Source: Mesorhizobium sp. J18 (GTDB lineage: Bacteria; Pseudomonadota; Alphaproteobacteria; Rhizobiales; Rhizobiaceae). Taken from it: a DNA stretch of 48,947 bases. Position numbers and translations under genes: made by a program. Numbering within the stretch: position 1 is the first letter of the stretch; the number at the start of each line of letters is the position of its first letter. Below, piece after piece: positions 16,946-28,899 of this stretch. The stretch spans positions 94,914 to 143,860 of the forward strand of contig NZ_VLJP01000056.1 of NCBI RefSeq assembly GCF_007829525.1, written 5' to 3'. A model generated the notes under the pieces. That model saw nothing but the letters and a program-made list of their open reading frames with translations, was not told where the DNA came from and did no database searches.

Positions 16946-17263
16946 TCATGGCGTCGAAAGCTTGAGTCCGATCAGCCCGGCGACGATGAGGCTGACGCTG
17001 ACGATCCTGAACAATGTGGCCGCCTCGCCAAGAAGGAAGATACCGGCGAGGAAGGCGCCCACCGCGCCGATGCCCGTCCAGATCGCATAGGCCGTGCCGA
17101 GCGGCAGGGATTTCATGGCCAACGCCAGCAGGCCGAAACTGATGAACATGGTGACAAAGGTGACGATGCTCGGCAGCAGCTTGGTGAAGCCCGCGGACTG
17201 CTTCATCATCGTGGCCCACACGACCTCGAACACGCCTGCCAGAACGAGATAGACCCAAGCCAT
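16946..17263 (-). CDS. gdx: Small multidrug resistance protein, probable guanidinium exporter (Gdx/SugE type)
   Basis: A 105-residue, four-helix SMR protein: MAWVYLVLAGVFEVVWATMMKQS, with the essential Glu14 and nearby Trp, then GFTKLLPS, LPLGTAYAIWTGIGA and a last hydrophobic helix. It exchanges protons for a small cation. The Gdx subtype exports guanidinium, whereas the Qac subtype exports hydrophobic drugs. The residues around the Glu resemble Gdx, and a guanidine-II riboswitch candidate upstream supports this. ATG 17263 has CGGAG 8 bases ahead. An in-frame TTG at 17296 lacks a ribosome site. Confidence 0.85.
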   Translation of the reverse strand: MAWVYLVLAGVFEVVWATMMKQSAGFTKLLPSIVTFVTMFISFGLLALAMKSLPLGTAYAIWTGIGAVGAFLAGIFLLGEAATLFRIVSVSLIVAGLIGLKLSTP

Positions 17264-17267
17264 GATG

Positions 17268-17417
17268 CTACTCCGAATGGCTTGCCGAAGTGACAATACG
17301 AATGCCGTTCGGCGCGGGGCGCCCCCGGCAGACGCCGCTGTTTTCGCTCAGGCGATGCGGTACAGGAATGAGGGGAAAGGGGACCGCTGTCATCCGCGGG
17401 AAAAGGACCGTTTTCAT
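17268..17417 (-). CDS. Possible 49-residue leader ORF between riboswitch and gdx
   Basis: ATG 17417 opens a frame (MKTVLFPRMTAVPFPLIPVP...) that starts 29 nt after the second riboswitch hairpin and ends at TAG 17268-17270, four bases before the gdx ATG. The gdx ribosome site GGAG is part of its last codons. It may couple riboswitch control to gdx, or may be a chance open stretch. Its own ribosome site (GAGA) is poor. No family recognised. Confidence 0.3.
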   Translation of the reverse strand: MKTVLFPRMTAVPFPLIPVPHRLSENSGVCRGRPAPNGIRIVTSASHSE

Positions 17418-17446
17418 GAGGCAACACCATTCTCTATCGAGACAAT

Positions 17447-17488
17447 GGGGCCGTCCCCGATGAAACACCGGCGCGGGTCGTCCCGCGC
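17447..17488 (-). promoter_or_regulatory. Guanidine-II (mini-ykkC) riboswitch candidate
   Basis: Read on the minus strand there are two hairpins with ACGR tetraloops, which define this class. P1 (17488-17471) has a 7-bp stem GCGCGGG/CCCGCGC with loop ACGA. A 12-nt linker follows. P2 (17458-17447) has a 4-bp stem GGGG/CCCC with loop ACGG. Guanidine-II riboswitches sit before SMR guanidinium exporters, as here. The element is 184 nt from the gdx ATG, farther than usual. Confidence 0.82.
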
Positions 17489-17536
17489 AACCTTTAACTA
17501 GTGACAAGTGGCCACAAGATCAAGCTGTCCGCGCCC

Positions 17537-19337
17537 TCAGGCCGCCTGCCTGTCCGGCATTCTGGCTTCGCTGGCTGCAAAACGCCCATCCGGCAACGCG
17601 GATATATGGCCGTAGCGCGCAAGCGAGACGAGAAGCTGGCCGACGCGTTTCTCGATGCGCTTACCGCCACGTCGGAAGCTGCGCGCGAGTTCCGCTGCAT
17701 CCATGGGTCGGCTGCTGCGCGCCAGAACGGCTTCCACAGCCAGAACCTGTTCATCACGATCGGTTGGGAAGACAGGCAGACTCTTGTCGGTCGCCATCAC
17801 CTTCTCCTCCAGGACGAGTTCGCCCGTCTTCGCAGTGACGCCCTTGGCAAAGCGCGGAATCTGATATTCCGGCCTCAGCCATCGCACGTGCCCGCTCGCT
17901 TCCTCCCTGGCCCGCTCGGCATTGAGCGCAACCAGGCGCGCCAGGATTTCCTCGTCCGCAAGATCGGATGGCCAGCCATAGGCTTCCGCCGTCAGCCTGT
18001 CGATCGTCTCGTGCAGCTCCTTCAGGATGAGAACCAGTCCGCGCTCTTTCACGTCTTCGTCCTTGGCCGAAAGTTCAGTGCCTGCCTTGATCTTTTCGAG
18101 CACATTGTAGAGCCCGGTCAGGGTGAGATCGGGATGGGCCTCCAGAACACGCTTGCGCGTTGCGTCGAGTTCCTCGCCCGCAGCGCGAAGGCTTTCGCGC
18201 AGCGCGTCTGTAAGTTGAGGAAAGGGGAAGGGATCAAAGCAGCGGGATTTTGAATAGCGCGGATCATTGCCCATTCCCAACCATCCACCCGCAGCCAGCG
18301 CCCATCTGCAATGAATCGAACTAGAGAGGATTGCCAGGTGCGCTGCATCTTCGGAGGCGATCGCAATGACCATGTGATCGGGCACCACCTCCGTGGAGAT
18401 GAACTGGAAGAGCCGGTGCTTTGCTGTCTCGGTCGTTCCGATGTAGCGGTGGAGATCGGCAACAGCCTGCCGCAGATCAGGGCGTGATCTGCCAAAGAGC
18501 CACCATCCCTTGCGGAAAGCGGCATCCCGCGCCTTGGCTCGCTCTGGTTTTACGGTTGCCAGTAAATGCGAATATGCAGCCGGTGCAGAAGATGCAGCGC
18601 ATCAGGAATACCGCCACCTGCTCGGGTTCGTAGTTCTCTTCCAGCGACCGGCTCACCGCTGCGAGCCTCGTCGCGATCTGACGCGTCACCCGCGCGGACT
18701 CCCTGGCAGGATCAAGGCTTGTTGGATCAGTCCAGATGCGGGCCAACAGTTCGCGTGTCTCGGCTTGTCGCAAGTCCTCCAGATAGATGCGGAATCCCTT
18801 ACGGTCGGGAAACTGGCTGTAAGCACGGCCGGTGCCGGTGAAATCGGCGAACAGTTCGAAGGCGTGGCCAACGTCGCAGGTGATGATGAAGGGCGGGGCG
18901 GGATGATCCGCGTCGAGCAGAAAAACATATTCTTCGGCCTGCCGCCTCGCATTCTGCATCATCGCGTCCCAGCCCCGCGCGACGCTGCGCCGCCCCAGCC
19001 GCTCCGGTTCCTCCGGAATCAGTGCGAGCTGTCCCGGCAGCGCGTTGCGGCCGCCCGGAAGCCGGGACTGCTTGGCTTCCAGAATGAAGCAGCCTTTTTT
19101 GTAGAGATCGATGCGCCGGGACGACATGATTTCGTCGCTTGCCCGCCGCCGGACCGCGCGCTCGAAGACATAATCGTTGTGCTCGCGTTCGATGCCTGCC
19201 GGATCGGGGCGCGAAACGCCGATCAAGTCGCACAATTCACTGAGAAACATCTGATAGTTGGCCCGCTCCGCGCCGCCCTCGCGCGTGGTCCAGCGGGCGA
19301 TGAATGCCTCGCAATCCAATCCGCCTTCCCCTCCCAA
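17537..19337 (-). pseudogene. MmeI-like (type IIL) DNA methyltransferase gene with internal deletion and frameshift
   Basis: The 5' part (start TTG 19337 or, better, TTG 19319 behind GGGAGGGG) encodes the N-terminal region of large type IIL-like methyltransferases: FIARW, YKKGCFILEAKQS, and PPFIITCDVGHAFELFADF, up to QVAVFLMRCIF. It then runs out of frame. In another frame, from about 18588 to the stop at 17537, the C-terminal part is intact: HLLATVKPERAKARDAAFRK, KGWWLFGRSRPDL, SSSIHCRWALAAGG, RYSKSRCFDPFPFP. The central catalytic part with the SAM-binding and NPPY motifs is absent. Relatives are over 900 residues; about 600 remain. The junction lies at about 18565-18590, near two copies of GCTGCAT. 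The enzyme must be inactive. Confidence 0.75.
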
Positions 19338-19538
19338 GGCAATGCGTCCACGCCATCGCTCCGCAGGCGACCGCTTACAGGTCGCCGCAGCGCTCTACAT
19401 TTCGTTGCATAGTCTGAATTGTTTTTACTGTAGGTTGTAGAAACGAATGGCGCAATCCTGAATTGCATGATCGCCACGTTCCACCCGCCGCAAGGCCGCG
19501 CTTGTGAACCGCCGCGCCCCCTGCTAAAGGCGCGGCAC

Positions 19539-21347
19539 ATGACGACGCCGCTGAAAAATATCCGCAACTTCTCCATCGTGGCCCATATCGACCACGGCAA
19601 GTCGACGCTCGCCGACCGGCTCATCCAGATGACCGGCTCGCTGGAGGAGCGCGAGATGAAGGAGCAGGTGCTCGACGCCATGGACATCGAGCGCGAGCGT
19701 GGCATCACCATCAAAGCCAACACCGTCCGCCTGGAATACGACGCCCGCGACGGCGAGCATTACGTGCTGAACCTCATCGACACGCCGGGCCATGTGGATT
19801 TCGCCTACGAGGTCTCGCGCTCGCTGGCCGCCTGCGAGGGCTCGCTGCTGGTGGTCGACGCCTCCCAGGGCGTCGAGGCGCAGACGCTCGCCAATGTCTA
19901 CCAGGCGATCGACAACGACCATGAGATCGTCGTCGTCCTCAACAAGGTCGACCTTCCCGCAGCCGAGCCCGAGCGCGTCAAGGAGCAGGTGGAGGAGGTG
20001 ATCGGCCTCGACGCTTCGGACGCCGTTATGATCTCGGCCAAGACCGGCATGGGGGTTGACGAGGTGCTGGAGGCGATCGTCAACCGCCTGCCGCCGCCGC
20101 GCGAGGGCGATGCCGCAGCCCCCCTCAAGGCCATGCTGGTCGATAGCTGGTACGATGCCTATCTCGGCGTCATCGTGCTTGTGCGCGTCATCGACGGCCG
20201 GCTGAGGAAAGGCCAGACGGTGCGCATGATGGGCACCGGCGCCAAATACCAGGTCGATCGCGTTGGCGTCATCACGCCGAAGATGGTCATGGTGGACGAG
20301 CTCGGCCCCGGCGAGCTCGGCTTCATCACTGCCTCCATCAAGGAGGTGGCTGACACCCGCGTCGGCGACACCATCACCGAGGACAAGCGCCCGACCGAAA
20401 AGCCGCTACCCGGCTTCAAGCCGGCGCAGCCGGTGGTGTTCTGCGGCCTCTTCCCCGTCGATGCTGCCGATTTCGAGGACCTGCGCGCAGCCATGGGCAA
20501 GCTCAGGCTGAACGATGCCAGCTTCTCCTTCGAGATGGAGACGTCGGCCGCGCTCGGCTTCGGCTTCCGCTGCGGCTTCCTCGGCCTGTTGCATCTGGAG
20601 ATCATCCAAGAGCGGCTGGAGCGCGAATTCGACCTCGACCTCATCGCCACTGCGCCCTCCGTCGTCTATCATCTCTATATGACCGACGGCACCATGAAGG
20701 AACTGCACAACCCGGCCGACATGCCCGACGTGGTCAAGATCGACCATATCGAGGAGCCGTGGATCCGCGCCACCATCCTGACGCCGGACGATTATCTCGG
20801 CGCCATCCTGAAGCTCTGCCAGGAGCGGCGCGGCATCCAGGTAGACCTTTCCTATGTCGGAAAACGCGCCATGCTTGTCTACGACCTGCCGCTCAACGAG
20901 GTGGTGTTCGATTTCTACGACCGGCTGAAGTCGATCTCCAAGGGCTATGCCAGTTTCGACTACCAGCTCACCGACTATCGCGAGGGCGACCTCGTCAAGA
21001 TGTCGATCCTCGTCAACGAGGAGCCGGTCGACGCGCTATCCATGCTCGTCCATCGCTCGGCGGCTGAAAAGCGCGGCCGCGCCATGTGCGAGAAGCTGAA
21101 GGACCTGATCCCCAAGCATATGTTCAAGATCCCGATCCAGGCGGCCATCGGCGGCAAGGTCATCGCGCGCGAGACCATCTCGGCCCTGCGCAAGGACGTG
21201 ACGGCGAAATGCTATGGCGGCGACGTCACGCGCAAGCGCAAGCTTCTCGAGAAGCAGAAGGAAGGCAAGAAGCGCATGCGCCAGTTCGGCAAGGTGGAGA
21301 TCCCGCAGGCGGCATTCATCGAAGCCTTGAAGATGGGGGACAATTGA
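19539..21347 (+). CDS. lepA: Elongation factor 4 (LepA)
   Basis: A 602-residue translational GTPase that back-translocates ribosomes and aids initiation under stress. Visible motifs are G1 AHIDHGKS (residues 14-21), ERERGITI (G2 region), G3 DTPGH, G4 NKVD, domain II and V homologous to EF-G, and the LepA-specific C-terminal domain ([32 protein letters not shown]). It begins at ATG 19539, with AAAGG 10 bases ahead; the open frame to 19467 has no family residues. Codon use is more GC-rich and biased than that of its neighbours, as expected for a well-expressed gene. Confidence 0.95.
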   Translation: MTTPLKNIRNFSIVAHIDHGKSTLADRLIQMTGSLEEREMKEQVLDAMDIERERGITIKANTVRLEYDARDGEHYVLNLIDTPGHVDFAYEVSRSLAACEGSLLVVDASQGVEAQTLANVYQAIDNDHEIVVVLNKVDLPAAEPERVKEQVEEVIGLDASDAVMISAKTGMGVDEVLEAIVNRLPPPREGDAAAPLKAMLVDSWYDAYLGVIVLVRVIDGRLRKGQTVRMMGTGAKYQVDRVGVITPKMVMVDELGPGELGFITASIKEVADTRVGDTITEDKRPTEKPLPGFKPAQPVVFCGLFPVDAADFEDLRAAMGKLRLNDASFSFEMETSAALGFGFRCGFLGLLHLEIIQERLEREFDLDLIATAPSVVYHLYMTDGTMKELHNPADMPDVVKIDHIEEPWIRATILTPDDYLGAILKLCQERRGIQVDLSYVGKRAMLVYDLPLNEVVFDFYDRLKSISKGYASFDYQLTDYREGDLVKMSILVNEEPVDALSMLVHRSAAEKRGRAMCEKLKDLIPKHMFKIPIQAAIGGKVIARETISALRKDVTAKCYGGDVTRKRKLLEKQKEGKKRMRQFGKVEIPQAAFIEALKMGDN

Positions 21348-24103
<2,756 letters not shown>

Positions 24104-24145
24104 GTTTCTGGGCCACGGCAACAGGCCATCACTTCCAAATCAGCC

Positions 24146-24176
24146 AAAGCCGGGCGCTCTAGCCTGGCTTTGTTTT
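24146..24176 (+). terminator. Rho-independent terminator of gyrB
   Basis: A 10-bp stem with one G-U pair (left AAAGCCGGGC, right GCCTGGCTTT), a 6-nt loop, then GTTTT. It lies 43 bases after the gyrB stop. Confidence 0.8.
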
Positions 24177-24228
24177 CAGGAAGGCAGTTTCTCCTGCCTG
24201 CGTTTATTCCCGCAGGGAGAGGGAAATA

Positions 24229-24272
24229 ATCATTCGATTGACTGATTTGGTCGAATGATCTAATACTATTTT
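24229..24272 (+). promoter_or_regulatory. Promoter and operator of the cecR-ybhGFSR operon
   Basis: TTGACT at 24238-24243, a 17-bp spacer, and TAATAC at 24261-24266 form a strong sigma-70 promoter. The inverted repeat ATCATTCGA (24229-24237) and TCGAATGAT (24251-24259) flanks the -35 box and enters the spacer. The half TCGAATGAT is shared with the operator at 11029-11048. The expected RNA start coincides with the ATG at 24273, so the mRNA may have no leader. Confidence 0.7.
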
Positions 24273-24983
24273 ATGGTTGAGACATCCACGAGGCTAACAT
24301 CATCCCGAAAATCGCGAGGGGATCGCGGGGATCAGACGCGCGAGAGGTTGCTGAAGGCTTCTATCGATGTATTCGGCCGCTTCGGTTTCGACGGTTCGAC
24401 CACCAGGATGCTGGCGGATACCGCAGGCGTAAACCTGCAAGCGATCCCTTATCATTTCGGAGGCAAGGAAGGCCTCTACATAGCTTCCGCGGAATATATC
24501 GGCGAGGCGATCAGCAGCCATGTTTCCCATGCGCGCGACGAGGTGCGTGGTCGCTTGGCGGAGCTCGAAGCGAGCGGACAAAGGCTGACGCGCGAAGAAG
24601 CGCGCAGTCATCTTGCGCTTATCGCGCAGACCATGATCGCGCTTTTCGTCAGCAAGCAATCGGAGCCTTGGGCGCGCTTTCTCATTCGCGAGCAGATGGA
24701 GCCGACGGAAGCCTTCTCCCGCGTCTATGGCGGTGTCATGAAACCAATGCTCGAGCTCGTTGCCAAACTTATCGGTGCCATGCTCAAGGAAGACCCGCTA
24801 TCAGCGCATGTCCGCCTTCGCACGCTATCCTTCGTCGGCAGCATTCTGATTTACCGCATGGCACATGCCGCAGCGCTTGCACATCTTGGCTGGAACAATG
24901 TCGGGCCGACAGAGGTGCGAACCTTGCAGGATGTCGCAAAAGAACTGGTGGATTCGATCAGACCACAGGAGCAGGCGACATGA
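24273..24983 (+). CDS. cecR: TetR-family regulator CecR (YbiH-like, copy 2)
   Basis: A 236-residue TetR repressor. The DNA-binding part is at about residues 18-65 ([46 protein letters not shown]), and the C-terminal ligand domain is of the CecR/DUF1956 type. It heads an operon with ybhG, ybhF, ybhS and ybhR homologues, the same order as E. coli cecR-ybhGFSR. In E. coli CecR affects sensitivity to chloramphenicol and cefoperazone. No ribosome site precedes the ATG. The ybhG ATG overlaps its stop by 4 bp. Confidence 0.88.
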   Translation: MVETSTRLTSSRKSRGDRGDQTRERLLKASIDVFGRFGFDGSTTRMLADTAGVNLQAIPYHFGGKEGLYIASAEYIGEAISSHVSHARDEVRGRLAELEASGQRLTREEARSHLALIAQTMIALFVSKQSEPWARFLIREQMEPTEAFSRVYGGVMKPMLELVAKLIGAMLKEDPLSAHVRLRTLSFVGSILIYRMAHAAALAHLGWNNVGPTEVRTLQDVAKELVDSIRPQEQAT

Positions 24984-25999
24984 GGAAAAGACTTGTCCGC
25001 GCTCTCGCCCTGCTGGTCCTTGTGAGCGCGGCCGCGGCATGGTGGTTCGATGTTCCCGCATGGCTGGGATGGAGAGCGTCGCAGGACTACAATCTGACCC
25101 TCTACGGCAATGTTGACATCCGCCAGGTACAGCTCGGCTTCCGGGTCGACGGCCGCCTCGCGGAAACCCTGGTGGACGAAGGAGACGAAGTGTCGTCCGG
25201 AACGATCCTCGCCCGTCTCGACGCCCAGCCCTACGAGGATTCTGTCCGCGCGGCCGAGGCTGAGGTGGCCGCATTGCAGGCGACGCTGCGAAAGCTTCGA
25301 GACGGACCACGTCCGGCCGAGATCGCCCAGGCTAAGGCTGCGACCGCCGAGCGCGAGGCTGACCTGCAGAACGCTACCCTCGCCTTCGACCGGTCAAACC
25401 AGCTCCGCAGGCAGGGAGCGATCTCCCAGGCCAATCTCGATCAAGCAACCGCAGCCCGTGACATGGCGGTCGCCCGCCTTGAATCGGCCCGGGAAGCGCT
25501 ACGGCTCCTCGAGGAAGGCACACGTGAAGAGGATATAGCCGTAGCGCGCGCCAATTTGCGGGCCGCTGAAGCCAAACTTGCCGCCGCGAAGACATCCTTA
25601 GGCGACGCGACGCTCCGGGCGCCATCCGAAGGCATCGTCCTCTCGAGGGTGCATGAAGCAGGCGCGATCGTATCGCCGAGCGACACGGTCTACGTCCTGT
25701 CGCTTACCGAACCGGTCTGGGTGCGCGCCTATATCTCCGAACCGCGGCTCGGCACCATCCATCCCGGCATGGTCGTGGAGGTCACGACCGATACGGCGCC
25801 AAACAAGCCCTATCGCGGCAAGATCGGCTTCATCTCCCCGGTAGCCGAATTCACGCCGAAATCGGTCGAGACTCCCGACCTGCGCACCGATCTCGTTTAT
25901 CGCCTGCGTATCACGATCGACCAGCCGGATACCGGCCTGCGCCAGGGAATGCCCGTGACGATCCGCATCCCGCCGAACGGCAATGCCGGAGACGGGTGA
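24980..25999 (+). CDS. ybhG: YbhG-like HlyD-family efflux adaptor
   Basis: A 339-residue membrane-fusion protein: N-terminal anchor ([19 protein letters not shown]), lipoyl half [19 protein letters not shown], a coiled coil (two helical hairpin halves, residues about 90-200), the second lipoyl half [16 protein letters not shown], and a barrel domain ([19 protein letters not shown]). It joins the ABC exporter to an outer-membrane channel. It starts at the ATG in the ATGA overlap with cecR. Its stop overlaps the ATPase start. Confidence 0.88.
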   Translation: MRKRLVRALALLVLVSAAAAWWFDVPAWLGWRASQDYNLTLYGNVDIRQVQLGFRVDGRLAETLVDEGDEVSSGTILARLDAQPYEDSVRAAEAEVAALQATLRKLRDGPRPAEIAQAKAATAEREADLQNATLAFDRSNQLRRQGAISQANLDQATAARDMAVARLESAREALRLLEEGTREEDIAVARANLRAAEAKLAAAKTSLGDATLRAPSEGIVLSRVHEAGAIVSPSDTVYVLSLTEPVWVRAYISEPRLGTIHPGMVVEVTTDTAPNKPYRGKIGFISPVAEFTPKSVETPDLRTDLVYRLRITIDQPDTGLRQGMPVTIRIPPNGNAGDG

Positions 26000-27753
26000 T
26001 GCGGGCCGCTGCTTCGCAGAACGACACTGTCGACGACTTCGTGCGCATGAGGGATGTTACCAAGCGTTTCGGAAGCGCGCCTCCGGCACTCGACGCAGTA
26101 TCCGGCTCGATAAGAGGCGGTGAGATCACCGGTCTGGTCGGACCGGACGGAGCAGGCAAGACGACCCTGATCCGGCTCATGACCGGCCTGATGCTGCCCG
26201 ATACGGGTCTTGTCGAAGTCCTTGGCTTCGATACTAGGCGGGCGGCAGCTTCCATCCAGGCAGCGATCGGCTACATGCCGCAGCGCTTCGGTCTCTATGA
26301 AGACCTTACCGTGCAGGAAAACCTCAATCTCTATGCCGACCTGCGCGGTCTGCCGAAGGCGGAGCGGCCGGAGGTGTTCGAGGAACTGCTCACCTTTACG
26401 GATCTTGGGCGCTTCACCGGCAGGGTCGCCGGCAAACTTTCAGGCGGCATGAAGCAGAAGCTCGGTCTTGCCTGCGCGCTTCTGAAGAAACCGCGCCTGC
26501 TCCTGCTCGACGAACCGGGCGTCGGCGTTGACCCGATCTCGCGGCGCGATCTATGGACGATGGTCGAAGACCTGACCAAGGAAGGCATCGGGGTCGTCTG
26601 GTCCACTGCTTACCTGGACGAGGCCGAGGCTTGCGATCGGGTGCTCCTTCTCAATCAAGGCCGGCTCCTGTTCTCCGGCACGCCCTCAGGGATGACGGAT
26701 CGCGTCGAAGGGCGTGTCTTCCGGCTGACCGGCATTGAAGGGCGGCGGCGTCCGATCCTGGCCGAGGCGCTCGATCAGAAGTGTGTCATTGACGGGGTGA
26801 TCCAGGGAGCAGCGATCCGCCTCGTCCTGGCCCCTGAAAGCAATGCCGTACCGGCCGTTACGGCGCTTGCCGGTGGCCGAGCCAAAGCTGATCTGGCATC
26901 CCCCCGTTTCGAAGACGCATTTGTCGATATGCTCGGCGGCGGCCCCGGCGGCCGCTCCAAGCTTGCCGAAGCTGACCAACCTCAGACGACAAAGGACGGA
27001 GGCCCGGTGATCGAGGCACACGGGCTGACCAAGCGTTTCGGCGACTTTACGGCTGCCGAGGACATCACCTTCGAGATACCGCGCGGCCAGATCTTCGGGC
27101 TTCTCGGTCCTAACGGGGCCGGCAAATCCACGACCTTCAAGATGCTTTGCGGCCTTTTGAAACCCACGGAAGGCGAGGGAAAGGTCGCCGGATTCGACCT
27201 GCGTCGCGATACGGCCGAAGCTCGCAACCGTCTCGGCTACATGGCACAGAAATTCTCGCTCTACGGCGATTTGAGCGTCGACCAGAACCTCGAATTCTTC
27301 GCCGGTGTTTACGGCCTGCGCGGCGCCCATAAGCGGCAACGCATCGCGCTCATGAAGGAGATCTTCGAATTCGGCCCCTGTGCCGGGATGTCGGCCAAGG
27401 ACCTGCCGCTCGGCTTGAAGCAGCGCCTCGCGCTTGCCTGCGCCGTCATGCACGAGCCGGAAGCGCTCTTTCTCGATGAGCCTACGTCGGGCGTCGACCC
27501 GATCACGCGCCGCGAGTTCTGGACGCATATCAATGCGCTGGTCGAAAAAGGCGTGACCGTTCTGGTCACCACGCACTTCATGGACGAAGCCGAATATTGC
27601 GACCGGATTTCGCTGATCTATCGCGGCCGCTCGATTGCGCTCGGCTCCCCGGACGAACTCAAGGCACGTGTGGCCGGCAAGGAGCATCCCGACCCGACCA
27701 TGGAGGACGCCTTCATCGCGCTGGTCCAGGAATCCGAAAGGCAGGCGGCATGA
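25999..27753 (+). CDS. ybhF: YbhF-like ABC exporter ATPase with two fused nucleotide-binding domains
   Basis: 584 residues with tandem ABC modules. Module 1 has Walker A GPDGAGKTT (about residue 48), signature LSGGMKQKLGLA and Walker B LLLLDEPGVG. Module 2 has Walker A GPNGAGKSTT (about residue 372), an atypical signature LPLGLKQRLALA and Walker B ALFLDEPTSGVD. The link region near 310-335 is low in complexity. It starts at ATG 25999 in a TGATG overlap (GTG 25996 is also possible). It powers the YbhS-YbhR membrane pair. The substrate is not determined by sequence; drug and cation export have been reported for YbhFSR. Confidence 0.88.
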   Translation: MRAAASQNDTVDDFVRMRDVTKRFGSAPPALDAVSGSIRGGEITGLVGPDGAGKTTLIRLMTGLMLPDTGLVEVLGFDTRRAAASIQAAIGYMPQRFGLYEDLTVQENLNLYADLRGLPKAERPEVFEELLTFTDLGRFTGRVAGKLSGGMKQKLGLACALLKKPRLLLLDEPGVGVDPISRRDLWTMVEDLTKEGIGVVWSTAYLDEAEACDRVLLLNQGRLLFSGTPSGMTDRVEGRVFRLTGIEGRRRPILAEALDQKCVIDGVIQGAAIRLVLAPESNAVPAVTALAGGRAKADLASPRFEDAFVDMLGGGPGGRSKLAEADQPQTTKDGGPVIEAHGLTKRFGDFTAAEDITFEIPRGQIFGLLGPNGAGKSTTFKMLCGLLKPTEGEGKVAGFDLRRDTAEARNRLGYMAQKFSLYGDLSVDQNLEFFAGVYGLRGAHKRQRIALMKEIFEFGPCAGMSAKDLPLGLKQRLALACAVMHEPEALFLDEPTSGVDPITRREFWTHINALVEKGVTVLVTTHFMDEAEYCDRISLIYRGRSIALGSPDELKARVAGKEHPDPTMEDAFIALVQESERQAA

Positions 27754-28898
27754 GCAAGCATGCCGCCGAACGGAAAGATCGTCTCTCGCGGGCACGACGT
27801 TTCGCAGCCCTGGTGCGCAAGGAAAGCTATCAGGTCGTACGCGATCCGAGCAGCATCCTCATCGCCTTCGTCCTGCCGCTCATCCTGCTCTTTCTCTTCG
27901 GCTACGGCGTGTCGCTCGATACGACCACGACGCGTGTGGGTCTCGTAATGGAGAATGCTACGCCGGTAACGCAGGATCTGGCCGCCAGTTTCCAGGCCTC
28001 GCGCTATTTCGACGTGGCGAACGGCCGCGACAGGCGCGAATTCGAGGAAGACCTGCTGATCGGACGGATAAGGGGAATCATCGTCATTCCCGCACCATTC
28101 ACAGCCGATTACGTCGCCGGCAACAATCCGCAGATTCAGGTCATCGTGGACGGGTCGGATGCCAACACGGCAAATTTCGTGCAGAACTATACGCGCGGAG
28201 TCGTAGCCACATGGGCCAGCCTGCGGGCGGCCGAAGTATCGCTTCAGCCGGCCTCGATCGCGGTCGAGCAGCGATTCTGGTTCAACCCCGAACTTACGAG
28301 CCGGAACTTCCTCGTGCCGGGTTCCATCGCCATCGTGATGACGCTTGTTGGAACGCTGCTGACCTCCCTCGTCGTCGCGCGCGAATGGGAGCGCGGAACC
28401 ATGGAAGCCATGATGGCCACTCCGGTGACTGCGGCGGAGCTTCTGGCAGGGAAGATCCTCCCTTACTTCCTCCTCGCGCTCACCTCTATGACGCTTTGCG
28501 TGCTGCTTGCGGTCTTCCTTTTCGGCGTACCGTTCCGCGGCTCAGTCATCGCACTTTATGCGCTTTCGGCTACCTTCCTCGTGCCGGCGCTCGGCCAGGG
28601 CCTGCTGATTTCGGCTGCAACCAAGAACCAGTTCCTCGCCTCCCAGCTTGCGCTGATCTCGGCTTTCTTGCCGGCATTCCTGCTTTCGGGTTTCCTGTTC
28701 GAGATCAATTCCATGCCGCTCGTCATCCAGTGGGTCACGATGATCGTTGCGGCGCGCTATCTGATCCCGAGTTTGCAAACCGTGTTCCTCGCAGGCGACA
28801 TCTGGCCGATGTTCCTGGCCGATATGGCCGTCATGCTTCTGATCGGCTCCGTGTTCTTCGCGCTCGCTATCCGTAGCACGAAAAAGAGGATCGGCTGA
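27750..28898 (+). CDS. ybhS: YbhS-like ABC-2 type permease
   Basis: A 382-residue inner-membrane protein of the ABC2 family: an N-terminal helix (SSILIAFVLPLILLFLFGYGVS), a large periplasmic loop, then five C-terminal helices. It carries the family stretch FLVPGSIAIVMTLVGTLL followed by VAREWERGTMEAMMATPV. It starts at ATG 27750, overlapping the ATPase stop by 4 bp. It pairs with the homologous YbhR-like protein one base downstream. Confidence 0.88.
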   Translation: MSKHAAERKDRLSRARRFAALVRKESYQVVRDPSSILIAFVLPLILLFLFGYGVSLDTTTTRVGLVMENATPVTQDLAASFQASRYFDVANGRDRREFEEDLLIGRIRGIIVIPAPFTADYVAGNNPQIQVIVDGSDANTANFVQNYTRGVVATWASLRAAEVSLQPASIAVEQRFWFNPELTSRNFLVPGSIAIVMTLVGTLLTSLVVAREWERGTMEAMMATPVTAAELLAGKILPYFLLALTSMTLCVLLAVFLFGVPFRGSVIALYALSATFLVPALGQGLLISAATKNQFLASQLALISAFLPAFLLSGFLFEINSMPLVIQWVTMIVAARYLIPSLQTVFLAGDIWPMFLADMAVMLLIGSVFFALAIRSTKKRIG

Positions 28899-28899
28899 T

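Noticed and set aside
17264..17536. Guanidine-I (ykkC) riboswitch
   Set aside because: The conserved single-domain motifs of that class are not seen. The ACGR-loop hairpin pair fits guanidine-II instead.
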